In this document: piece after piece, positions 1 through 6,934 of the stretch
How the letters are laid out: each line of letters starts with the position of its first letter
Numbering within the stretch: the first letter of the stretch is position 1
DNA from: Actinomycetes bacterium
GTDB taxonomy: Bacteria; Actinomycetota; Acidimicrobiia; Acidimicrobiales; Acidimicrobiaceae
Direction: 5' to 3'
Assembly (NCBI GenBank): GCA_021792075.1
Contig: JAJYVK010000012.1
Location: 1-12,987 of the forward strand
Length of the DNA: 12,987 nt
Notes under the pieces: generated by a model
What the model saw: the letters and a program-made list of their open reading frames with translations, nothing else
The model's database searches: none
What the model was told of the DNA's origin: nothing
Position numbers and translations under genes: made by a program

Positions 1-77
1 GGACTTCCTGGCCACACAGCGAGATCGACGGCGATCGGTCGAACCGAGAGCGAAAGGTTCGAACTCCTATTCCTATA

Positions 78-928
78 GTGATCGGAGATAAGAGACTGGC
101 AAACGGAGCAGCAGGGCAAGCCGCTTCAATCCGCAGACCAATAACCGATGTGATGATTGCGGAAGTCAGGTACGGTTCAATCGCAACCCAGCCAGATTCG
201 CTCGCGACGAAAGAACCAATCGAAATTCGAATTCATAGAAGAGCTAGGAGCCGGTGGACAACTACGACCACGCGCACTCCTTGCGGCGACTTTGAGCTTG
301 CGGCAGGCCTGCTATACGGCGAAGGCCTTTTGAGATCGACGGAGAACGCCCGGGCAATTCGTTACTGCGACAATCTCGCAGAAGCTGGACAGCTTTACAA
401 CGTGGTGGCTGTAGAGCTAAAAGGTTGATTCGATGCCAGCCAAAGACCAAGGAAGTTCATCTCCACTTCGGCGTGTGGAGTCTACGGAACCGCAACCATC
501 GAGGACCCTGAGAAAGAGTCAAAAGTTGTTCTCCATCACCGGAGGACTTCACTGCGCCGGCTTCTTCAACATTGACGGAAATCTGGAACGCATTCGTGAG
601 GATGCCGGCCTACAATGCATTAGTCAAACTCATAGTCCATTATTTTCTGGAGAACAAGCTTCCGCTCTCCAACAAGATTCTTGGCTTCTTCGGCAGGATC
701 GGCTTCTAACTGGTTCAAAAAGCTGCCATGGCCCAGATACCCGTTGTCTCGGCAATTTCCGCACCATCGTCTTTGGCAGTAAAAACCGCAGAGGACTTCG
801 GGGTTACTCTCGTAGGCTTCGCTCATCATGAGAGCGCCAATATCTACAGCTACGGGGACAGAATAAAGCTGCCACAGTCCAAAGCGCCAAGGCGCGTTTC
901 GAGAGCTGACCTTTTATCTCATCCCTGA
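78..928 (+). pseudogene. fdhD: Decayed fdhD: formate dehydrogenase accessory sulfurtransferase
   Basis: FdhD passes sulfur from a cysteine desulfurase to the molybdenum cofactor of formate dehydrogenase. Family motifs are recognisable in order but in three frames. Frame 3 from the GTG at 78 carries DSLATKEPIEIRI, DFELAAGLLYGEGLL and YNVVAVEL, then reaches a TGA at 426-428. The same frame continues with a degenerate CGVCG motif (CGVYG, Tyr codon 483-485), so one cysteine of CxxC is lost. Frame 1 then holds SITGGLHCAGFF and DGNLERIREDAG (about 512-612). Frame 2 holds NALVKLI, a TAA at 707-709 where LVQKA should follow Phe-Glu, and IPVVSAISAPSSLAV to the stop at 926-928. The gap between CGVYG and GGLH is shorter than usual, implying a small deletion. 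Several independent lesions make sequencing error unlikely. The frame is open back to the window edge, so the original start could lie upstream. The 3' end overlaps the convergent DUF6457 gene by 10 bases. Confidence 0.88.
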
Positions 929-1146
929 ACTTCCTTGGCCAACCTTTCGGCTAGAGCCTTACCCTGCACTGCACTGAGACCAGCCCGGGCGACCAACCAG
1001 CAGCTGATCGGAGCAGCAGTCCGTTCTGACACGTGCGCCGCACTGGCTGCCAGGGCCAAAAGAGCCTCACGCTCTTCATCGGTGGGCACGTCGACATTAA
1101 GCGCAGTGGCCAACGAGGCGATCCATTCCTTTTCAGTCTGTGACAC
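919..1146 (-). CDS. DUF6457 domain protein, molybdenum-cofactor associated
   Basis: A 75-residue, mostly helical, soluble protein with no signal peptide or membrane segment. The pattern of a Trp near the N-terminus (EKEWIASLATAL), an acidic EEREALLALAASAAH helix and a following AAPISCWLVARAGL segment resembles DUF6457. That domain is found alone or fused to the C-terminus of MobA-type molybdenum-cofactor guanylyltransferases in Actinomycetota; its biochemical role is not established. The GTG start at 1146 is supported by a GGGAGGG Shine-Dalgarno sequence a few bases upstream. It is convergent with the fdhD pseudogene, which supports a molybdenum-cofactor context. No MobA catalytic domain (the N-terminal GG.G.R..G motif) was found upstream on the same strand, so here the domain stands alone. 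Family assignment is from recall of the pattern, not from a search. Confidence 0.7.
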   Translation of the reverse strand: MSQTEKEWIASLATALNVDVPTDEEREALLALAASAAHVSERTAAPISCWLVARAGLSAVQGKALAERLAKEVQG

Positions 1147-1882
1147 TTTGCACCCTCCCTTTGCCCGCGGTCCATACAGAACGCAACGGTAGTCTATTTT
1201 CAGTTTCTGCCATTCGCAATTCGCGCGTCATCCCTGTGGAGTCTCAATGCTTCGCGCCAGACCCATCGCTATTGCCACAATTAGCGAGCTCTTCGTACGA
1301 ACAATATGTCCCTAGATGCAATAGTCCGGCAGCTCTTGCCATCTCCGATTCCTACGCAGGAATCTGCGAAGGCCAAAGGTTGGCGCCCCCAAGGCCATTC
1401 CTACCTCGATCCCGCCCGGCTGCCCGGGGCATCTGATGCATCCCAAGTCGATACGCCACAACTTTGGGCTCTCCCTCTCATTCGGCCTTTCGCTGATGGC
1501 TCAGCTATAATCACCCCTGGGGATGTCTCCATCCGACCAGTTGGACCATTGCCCTTTCAGACAAAAAGCGAGATCTCCCCAGGTGAAACGCAATCCTTCT
1601 CTACACAACCGCCAGCTCTATGCAGCTTCTCCTTGACGACAAGAGCTTCGCAATGACGTGCCCGCTCGCCCTGACAGGCCAGGCCCCAAATCTGGTTTTT
1701 GTCTAACGGCTCACAGATTCGCTCCACAGTTCCTTCCCACGCTCGGTCGCCCTTGCGCAGTCGTGTTTCGCTTCGTTCGCTGCGGCCAGCTCGCTGGAGG
1801 ACTTTCACCTCCAAGATCGCGCCCATGCTCGGCACGACTATCCTTCTTCGTCCTCACGGACATGGTTTGTCGCGCAAATCGA
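1147..1882. other. Gene-poor stretch, no recognisable gene
   Basis: All six frames were read by eye. Open frames of 60-116 codons occur on both strands, but none shows a family motif, and the best start sites lack a ribosome binding site. A frame on the - strand near 1790-1835 begins like a biotinyl domain (MGAILEVKVL) but lacks the biotinylation motif. The block lies downstream of the carboxyltransferase gene and upstream of the DUF6457 gene, both read on the - strand. It may be decayed sequence like the neighbouring fdhD. Confidence 0.5.
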
Positions 1883-3382
1883 TCACGAACTAGGTTCTTC
1901 CAGACGTTCACATGACGACCCCGCCATGCGCCCCATGAAAAGCGAGAAACCTGGATCTTTAATAGATAATGAGCCCAAATCCTTCCTGATTGTCAAAGCC
2001 TCGACAAACTTCGCTATGGGATGCACTCGGTTCGAGTAATCTTCGAAGGACCCAGCTTCGCGCATGGCGTTTACATCTGCCTCCCCACCCACCGCGTATC
2101 TGAGCAGTAATTCGTCGTCGGAAATGCCAGCTCCGCCGAGAGACTTTCGGATCTCTCCAATGGTCGGTTGATCAGGCTCTTGCTTGGCCAAAATCATTGC
2201 CCGGGGCCTGTCCAAAATCCGGTCACGGGCCTCACTGGTAACACCACTACTAGCTTCGGCGCCAAATTCGCCAAGGGCATATTTAATTATCTCGTCGGTC
2301 ACGACGCTGTAACGCTCCCTCGACAAAACATTGATTGCGGCTTGACTGACGACAAATTGAGAGTACGGAGTAACCATTATCGGAAAACCCAGCTCCGCCC
2401 GCACGCGGATGCTCTCCTCAAGTACCTCCCCCAACCTACTGATCATGCCCATCTGAGTAAGTTGGTGGCGTAAGTTGGATATCACCCCGCCAGGAACCTG
2501 ATGCAGGTATTGTGCATAGTCATATTCCAGCGGATGCCCAATGGGTAGTCTTGCTTGGTGTGCTATAGCTGCAAGGTTATGCGACGCCCACTCCAACGGC
2601 TCTTCATTTAGGGCCGTAGCATATCCCAGCGCGCTCAAATTTCTCACAACATTGAATACCGACGGCTGAGAAGCTCCGTTGGCCAATGGCGGCAACGCGG
2701 TGTGAACGGTATCGACACCGGATTCCACTGCAGCCAAAACAGACACTGGCCCAAGACCTGTAGTGCAATGAGTATGAAACTCAAGCGGTACACCATTCAG
2801 TGCTTGAAGGATCGCGGGTATTATGGTCTTTGCCCGATCAGGTGTCATCAATCCCCCGGGATCTTTCAGGTAAACGATGTCGGCGCCGATTGAAACCGCC
2901 TCTTTGGCCTTTGCCATGTAATACTCGTCCGAGTGCTTCGGTGACTGGGAATAGACAAGTGCAACCACTACTTGAAGTCCAGCTTCAAGAGCAGAATTGA
3001 CCGAATGGACGATTCGACCGGTCATGTCATTTGACGCGTTCATCAGCTGTGACCGACGTATTCCATTTGCGGCAAGTCTCTCCATATACAACTTGATTAT
3101 TGACGGAGGCGCATTTCCGAATGTTGCAAGGGAATCGCCCATTGCGGCAAGAGGCGTATTGGGCATCGCTCTTGAAATGACCCGGATTCTCTCCCAAGGA
3201 TCCTCGCGAAGCTCTCTGACACATTTCTTGAAGTGACTTGTGGCAATTACCTCAGAAGCTACAAAGCCAGCCTTATCCATGTCTTTGGCTACAGCAAGCA
3301 TCATGTGCGTGCGCATAGCTTCGGCCCATAAACTCGCGTGACCATCCCGCAACGTCGTATCGACTAGGCGGATCTCCCTCAT
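1883..3382 (-). CDS. Carboxyltransferase subunit (transcarboxylase 5S / OadA-PycB type)
   Basis: A 499-residue HMGL-like TIM-barrel followed by a PYC_OADA-type C-terminal domain, about the length of the transcarboxylase 5S subunit and without a fused biotinyl domain. Such enzymes move CO2 between carboxybiotin and an acceptor. Visible active-site elements are DTTLRDGHAS (Asp13, metal ligand), YLKDPGGL (Lys173, the lysine that is carbamylated in the family) and EFHTHCTTG (His203 and His205, metal ligands). The C-terminal part has QVPGGVISNLRHQL and FPIMVTPYSQFV, typical of this family. The usual RDAHQSLLATR is RDGHASLWAEA here, with Ala at the Gln and Arg positions, so pyruvate may not be the acceptor. 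The ATG at 3382 was chosen over an in-frame TTG at 3397 because GGGGG lies just before it and it overlaps the stop of a 29-codon ORF (ATGA). It is probably the last gene of the operon with the CoA-transferase. No biotin carboxylase or biotin carrier is visible nearby. Confidence 0.85.
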   Translation of the reverse strand: MREIRLVDTTLRDGHASLWAEAMRTHMMLAVAKDMDKAGFVASEVIATSHFKKCVRELREDPWERIRVISRAMPNTPLAAMGDSLATFGNAPPSIIKLYMERLAANGIRRSQLMNASNDMTGRIVHSVNSALEAGLQVVVALVYSQSPKHSDEYYMAKAKEAVSIGADIVYLKDPGGLMTPDRAKTIIPAILQALNGVPLEFHTHCTTGLGPVSVLAAVESGVDTVHTALPPLANGASQPSVFNVVRNLSALGYATALNEEPLEWASHNLAAIAHQARLPIGHPLEYDYAQYLHQVPGGVISNLRHQLTQMGMISRLGEVLEESIRVRAELGFPIMVTPYSQFVVSQAAINVLSRERYSVVTDEIIKYALGEFGAEASSGVTSEARDRILDRPRAMILAKQEPDQPTIGEIRKSLGGAGISDDELLLRYAVGGEADVNAMREAGSFEDYSNRVHPIAKFVEALTIRKDLGSLSIKDPGFSLFMGRMAGSSCERLEEPSS

Positions 3383-3468
3383 GAAACCCCCATCCAATAT
3401 TGAGAACTTGCGTCGATCCCATATGGCTCATCGCTCCAAAACAGCGCAGCTGCCTCGGCAGTATCCAT
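3379..3468 (-). CDS. Possible 29-residue protein tiled between two operon genes
   Basis: The ATG overlaps the stop of CoA-transferase subunit B (TAATG, the A at 3468 shared) and the TGA at 3381-3379 overlaps the ATG of the carboxyltransferase (ATGA). The peptide begins MDTAEAAALF and ends QYWMGVS; it is acidic with several aromatic residues and has no membrane segment or known motif. The shared bases at both junctions suggest translational coupling, either to make a small subunit or simply to carry ribosomes to the next gene. No separate ribosome binding site is obvious. An ORF this short could occur by chance, so only the exact double junction supports it. Confidence 0.35.
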   Translation of the reverse strand: MDTAEAAALFWSDEPYGIDASSQYWMGVS

Positions 3469-4106
3469 TATCTGCCCTCGACTTCGATAGGAAATCCAGT
3501 AACATGACGCACTTGAGCCACCGTGACCCCGGGTGCACATGAAATCACATGCCATTCATCACGGTTGCGTTCGAGCACAGCCAAGTCGGAATAGACCCTG
3601 TCAACAACCCCTTCCGCAGTCAATGGATAGCTGCATTTCTCCAACAGCTTGTGTCCGCCAACATCTGTAGTGTGCAACATTGCAACCCATAGATTTCTCA
3701 CCCCAGAGCAAACGTCCGCCGCACCTCCAATGCCTCCGATCATTTTTTCGTCGGTGCTCCAATTAGCAATGTCACCAGCTCGCGAAATCTGAAGGGCCCC
3801 AACTACGCCAAGATCGATGCGTCCCCCTCGGATCATAGCGAACGATAACGATGACTCAAAGAAACACCCTCCTGGGCGGACTGCAATCGGTCGCTTACCG
3901 GCATCGACGAGTTCTGGATCGGGATAGTCCTGCGCACCAAGCGCAACCATTCCAAGAATCCCATTTTCGCTCTGAAACAACACCTCCCGCTCATCTGGAA
4001 TGAATTCGGGAACCAGGGTCGGGATCCCTACTCCAATATTCACAACCCACCCGCTGGGTATGTCAGAAGCTATACGAGCTGCTATCTCATTACGTGTCCA
4101 AGCCAA
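3468..4106 (-). CDS. CoA-transferase family I, subunit B (3-oxoacid/3-oxoadipate type)
   Basis: Beta subunit of a heterodimeric family I CoA-transferase, which swaps CoA between an acyl-CoA donor and a carboxylic acid through a glutamyl-CoA thioester. From the chosen start it is 212 residues, matching AtoA/ScoB/PcaJ. It shows MAWTRNEIAARIA, VNIGVGIPTLV, the catalytic motif SENGILG (Glu47), GGCFFESSLSFAMIRGG, DLGVVGALQIS and IGGIGGAADV. The TTG at 4106 was chosen because it gives the usual MAWTR N-terminus, is preceded by AAAGGA with 8-base spacing, and follows the subunit A stop by one base. An ATG at 4133 would add nine residues and overlap subunit A by 26 bases, but has no ribosome binding site. 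It is tightly coupled to subunit A upstream, and the carboxyltransferase follows after 85 bases. The natural acid substrate cannot be read from the sequence. Confidence 0.88.
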   Translation of the reverse strand: MAWTRNEIAARIASDIPSGWVVNIGVGIPTLVPEFIPDEREVLFQSENGILGMVALGAQDYPDPELVDAGKRPIAVRPGGCFFESSLSFAMIRGGRIDLGVVGALQISRAGDIANWSTDEKMIGGIGGAADVCSGVRNLWVAMLHTTDVGGHKLLEKCSYPLTAEGVVDRVYSDLAVLERNRDEWHVISCAPGVTVAQVRHVTGFPIEVEGR

Positions 4107-4107
4107 G

Positions 4108-4782
4108 TCAGTCTTCCTTTGAGTTCCCGACATTACTGCACTGAACCACTGAATCGACAAAAATTCCCGGGACATCACAACGATCCGGGAAAATCTGTCC
4201 GACTTCAACCACGTGATTCACTTGAGCAATTGCCGTCTCTGCTGCCATAGCCATCACCAGATTGAAATTGCGCGCCGTTCCTCTCATCGAAAGATTGCCC
4301 CACCGATCCGCCTGCTCAGCATGGACGAATGCCAAATCCACGGTTAAAGGCGGCTCGAGAAGATAGTCCGTACCGTCAACATTGACGACTTGGCGATCTT
4401 TGGCAAAGGATGTCCCTAAACCAACCCGTGTCAGGACTCCACCCAGCCCAGCGCCCGCAGCCCTAAGGCATTCAGCCAGAGTCCCCTGTGGCATAAGCTG
4501 CAGTTCCACTCCCGCATCTTCAATTGATTTCCTCAGAGTCACCGAAGCGCCTCCGAAAGGGAATGAACAGATTATCCGAGAAACGGCACCGGAATTAATG
4601 AGCTGCTCGAACCGTGAAGCGTTATTGGAGACGATAACGAGGTCCTTACATCCTCGCGACTCCAATTCAGCTACTAGCTCTTCAGGAAAACCAGCACCCC
4701 CAAAACCGCCGATGGCAATTGTCATTGCATCACGAACGTGGGACATGGCGTCCTTCAAAGTGCTTCGCTTATCCACCGCCAC
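4108..4782 (-). CDS. CoA-transferase family I, subunit A (3-oxoacid/3-oxoadipate type)
   Basis: Alpha subunit, 224 residues, partner of the subunit B gene immediately downstream. The N-terminal glycine-rich family motif IGGFGGAGFPEEL is at residues 24-36, followed by LVIVSNNAS, SFPFGGASVTLRKSIEDAG, LMPQGTLAE (the region before GTLAE.LRA is typical of the family) and DLAFVHAEQADRWGNL. No signal peptide is present, so it is cytoplasmic. The start is GTG 4782; a second GTG six bases on (4776) is equally possible, since the G-rich AGGTGG sits close to both. The stop codon is separated by a single base from the preferred TTG start of subunit B. The upstream solute-binding protein gene on the same strand ends 76 bases away, suggesting that the imported ligand, or a product of it, is the acid activated here. 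Substrate unknown: acetoacetate, 3-oxoadipate and other short acids are all possible. Confidence 0.88.
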   Translation of the reverse strand: MAVDKRSTLKDAMSHVRDAMTIAIGGFGGAGFPEELVAELESRGCKDLVIVSNNASRFEQLINSGAVSRIICSFPFGGASVTLRKSIEDAGVELQLMPQGTLAECLRAAGAGLGGVLTRVGLGTSFAKDRQVVNVDGTDYLLEPPLTVDLAFVHAEQADRWGNLSMRGTARNFNLVMAMAAETAIAQVNHVVEVGQIFPDRCDVPGIFVDSVVQCSNVGNSKED

Positions 4783-4858
4783 CTACCGATTTGAGCCCGT
4801 CCAGTGTTGTAGAGTCATCTGGCGCACCGGCAAGAACGCCACGCAATTGATCCCCCTT

Positions 4859-6043
4859 TCAGGAGAGACCCCAAAGCTTCTTGTAGCCAGCTATATATGC
4901 ATTGCCATAAAGGGTCGACAACGATGTTACATCCACACCGGTCAAGTTTGATTTATCTAAGTAGCGAATGGGAACAACTGGATTTCCAGGTTGCATGCCA
5001 CTCATGGCCCGTAGAGCCTGATCCATTGCTTCCCACCCTATCCAAGGGGTCGAGTATCCAGGATCAGCAGTTAGAACCGTACCTTTTTGAATAAGACTTA
5101 GTACCCCGGAGTCACCATCCTCGGTAACGACAGATACCTTGCCAGCTGCTCCTGACTGGGTGACGCCAGGCACGGCAAAAATTGCCATAGTGTCAGCGGT
5201 CGGAAATATATAGTTCAAATTGGGATTGGCAAGTATTAATGCGGAGGTGGCGCCAGTTATCTTGGTGGCCCAGTTCTGAGGCTCAATATCTTGAGTTGTC
5301 AAAATCTTGCAGTAGGGGCAGCTGCTGAACACCGATTTTATGCCACCGATAACCGCAAGCTCGCCAGGATTATTGAAATCAATAGCAGCCGAGTTAATCG
5401 GTTCTCCGTTGGAATCGACAATTGCAGTGTCCGCCATAAGCCTGCCGAGTTCCGTGTAGGACGGCCCTGAACCTCCAAAGATGCCGCTTCCATACCCTTG
5501 ACCAGGCGCTGCAATATCAGGCTGAGATGGCAGCACGCTGATAACTGGTATTTTTGCCGCATCTGCTGCGGCTACGGAGGACGGCACCAGAGATGTGGCA
5601 ATCCCCACAAGCATGATTGCGTCAACTTTCTGATTTATTCCCTGCTGAACACCCTGTTCGATTGTGCTGACGATATTTTGGCCATTATAGGTTAGAACGT
5701 TGATTCCCAAGAGCTGGCCGGCTGCCTGAATGCCCTTTGTGATTTGCACAAGAGCATCAGCAACAGTGTTATCCTGAACCACCATCACGGTTCTGCCCTT
5801 TAGCTTGGATGCCACGATCGGAGGTCCAGGCGGAGTGAATGCAGGCATGCCTGTGTATTTCGCAATCTCTGCCCGTGCTTGGGAAGCTATGTTTTGCGGA
5901 ACCGTTGCCTCGACGGTTGACTTCGATGCTTTTGCAGCGGTAGACGAAGAAGCCGATACAGCGTTTGAACTTCCACACGCCGAAACCGACAGCGACACTA
6001 CCGAAAGGCTACATATTAACGACTTCTTTTTTAATGTTTTCAT
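4859..6043 (-). CDS. Lipoprotein solute-binding protein, sugar ABC-transporter type
   Basis: A 394-residue periplasmic-binding-protein-like protein of the RbsB/peripla_BP_4 group. The start at ATG 6043 (rather than an upstream in-frame codon at 6064) gives a proper lipoprotein signal: MKTLKKK, a hydrophobic core, and a lipobox VSAC with Cys23. GGGGGG lies three bases before the ATG. A Ser/Ala/Thr linker follows, then an N-terminal lobe with KGRTVMVVQDNTVADALVQ, GIQAAGQLLGINV, QGVQQGINQKVDAIML and AKIPVISVLPSQPD, and a C-terminal lobe with ALILANPNLNYIFPTADTMA, KVSVVTEDGD and LTADPGYSTPWIGWEAMDQ. It has an unusual CPYC pair (Cys242, Cys245) that could form a disulfide. It should sit on the outer face of the membrane and deliver ligand to a permease, but no permease or ATPase is nearby. 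It heads the run of genes that includes the CoA-transferase, so its ligand may be an acid or precursor of that pathway rather than a sugar. Confidence 0.85.
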   Translation of the reverse strand: MKTLKKKSLICSLSVVSLSVSACGSSNAVSASSSTAAKASKSTVEATVPQNIASQARAEIAKYTGMPAFTPPGPPIVASKLKGRTVMVVQDNTVADALVQITKGIQAAGQLLGINVLTYNGQNIVSTIEQGVQQGINQKVDAIMLVGIATSLVPSSVAAADAAKIPVISVLPSQPDIAAPGQGYGSGIFGGSGPSYTELGRLMADTAIVDSNGEPINSAAIDFNNPGELAVIGGIKSVFSSCPYCKILTTQDIEPQNWATKITGATSALILANPNLNYIFPTADTMAIFAVPGVTQSGAAGKVSVVTEDGDSGVLSLIQKGTVLTADPGYSTPWIGWEAMDQALRAMSGMQPGNPVVPIRYLDKSNLTGVDVTSLSTLYGNAYIAGYKKLWGLS

Positions 6044-6733
6044 GGTCCCCCCACTTGCCGGCATCTCAAACTGGCACCTATGACATGTCCATATTCAATC
6101 CGAACCTTGATTGCCTCTTTCAGCATCCTCATACAAAAGAAACCCAGACATGGTTACATAGGCTGCCCAACCTGTAGTGTTCAAGCGATTTAGTTGATCA
6201 GTCCTTGGGCCGCATCACTTTTTCGCCAAATCAATTCGAATAGGTCACCAATTGACGCAACTGCCGTTCCGTCCCACGCTGCTGCCTTCAAAGCATTCAC
6301 TTATACGAATTCAACCTTGCCCTCTGTCCATCTAACCAGAGTTCAGATCTCGTAACATGCTAAACGTTAATGGCTACCCTTAACATCAAGACTTCTCTCG
6401 TGGGAGACTAAAAAAACGGCCGTGGAAGGACGAATTCCTTCGTCGTCCTGTAATTCGTACGAACTGACAGTTGCTCTCAAAAAAATAGTTGGCAGGGTCT
6501 GCACTGACTTGGAGATGCAGAGCGATGAAGGGGTCGAGCAATCCCTGGTTCAACAGGATTACTAGTTGAGAGCCTCGAATTCACCTCAAGGTCAAGCGCT
6601 CGGCTACAAAACCTTTTTGCATGGTTTCCCAACTACGGGGGATAAAAATTTGAGCTGAACCAGAAACGCGATGCGCCCAGTTCAGCTCAACAAAACTCCT
6701 ATGGAGCCTTACAAATTAATGGAAACGAAGTCC
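6044..6733. other. Intergenic region upstream of the solute-binding protein gene
   Basis: No credible gene was found in 690 bases. It should contain the promoter of the - strand operon. One weak candidate is TGGACA (6325-6330) and TATAAG (6300-6305) on the - strand with an over-long 19-base spacer. It also contains an imperfect hairpin at 6427-6449 (arms AGGACGA/TCGTCCT) with a run of seven A (6410-6416) nearby, the palindrome TTCGTACGAA at 6454-6463, and the cspA terminator at 6650-6690. Apart from the terminator, none of these is assigned a function. Confidence 0.4.
6642..6690 (-). terminator. Rho-independent terminator of the cold-shock gene
   Basis: A perfect 11-base inverted repeat, TTGAGCTGAAC at 6650-6660 and GTTCAGCTCAA at 6680-6690, encloses a 19-base loop that can form a small inner GCG/CGC stem. 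Read on the - strand, the stem is followed by ATTTTTAT, the expected U-tract. It lies 44 bases past the cold-shock gene stop, in the right orientation. Confidence 0.85.
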
Positions 6734-6934
6734 CTAGATGAGACGTACGTCAACAGCCTGTAGACCTTTGGGCCCATTTTGAGTCCCAAATTCCACCGCC
6801 TGTCCTTCTTCAAGACCTCTGTAGCCATTCATCTGAATAGCACTGAAGTGGACGAAGACATCCTCACCATTATCCTGAGAAATGAAGCCAAAGCCCTTCT
6901 CAGAGTTGAACCATTTTACCGTACCGGTCGCCAC
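6734..6934 (-). CDS. cspA: Cold-shock protein, CspA family
   Basis: A 66-residue single cold-shock domain (OB fold), the standard length. It binds single-stranded RNA and DNA and acts as an RNA chaperone in the cytoplasm. RNP1 is KGFGFI (13-18) and RNP2 is VFVHF (26-30); TGTVKWFN at the N-terminus and [10 protein letters not shown] near the end are typical. The GTG start at 6934 is preceded by GGGAGG with eight-base spacing. The gene is monocistronic: it has its own terminator, and no gene lies within several hundred bases upstream on its strand. Which member of the Csp family it is, and whether it is cold-induced, cannot be told; the symbol denotes the family only. Confidence 0.95.
   Translation of the reverse strand: MATGTVKWFNSEKGFGFISQDNGEDVFVHFSAIQMNGYRGLEEGQAVEFGTQNGPKGLQAVDVRLI

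Noticed and set aside
50..77. GGTTCGAAC resembling a tRNA T-loop before fdhD.
   Set aside because: The flanking bases do not form a five-base T-stem, and there is no acceptor stem or anticodon arm.
1306..1656. 116-codon + strand frame, considered as a molybdenum-cofactor (MoeA/MobA) gene because of its neighbours.
   Set aside because: No MoeA or MobA motif could be aligned, and there is no ribosome binding site before the ATG.
1557..1835. - strand frame starting MPSMGAILEVKVL, resembling a biotin carrier domain just downstream of the carboxyltransferase.
   Set aside because: The expected biotinylation motif (AMKM) is absent in any frame about 20-35 residues later, and the rest of the frame shows no biotinyl-domain pattern.
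6410..6449. Hairpin AGGACGA/TCGTCCT with a nearby A/T run as a second - strand terminator.
   Set aside because: The T-run lies about ten bases beyond the stem instead of adjoining it, and the cold-shock gene already has a better terminator.
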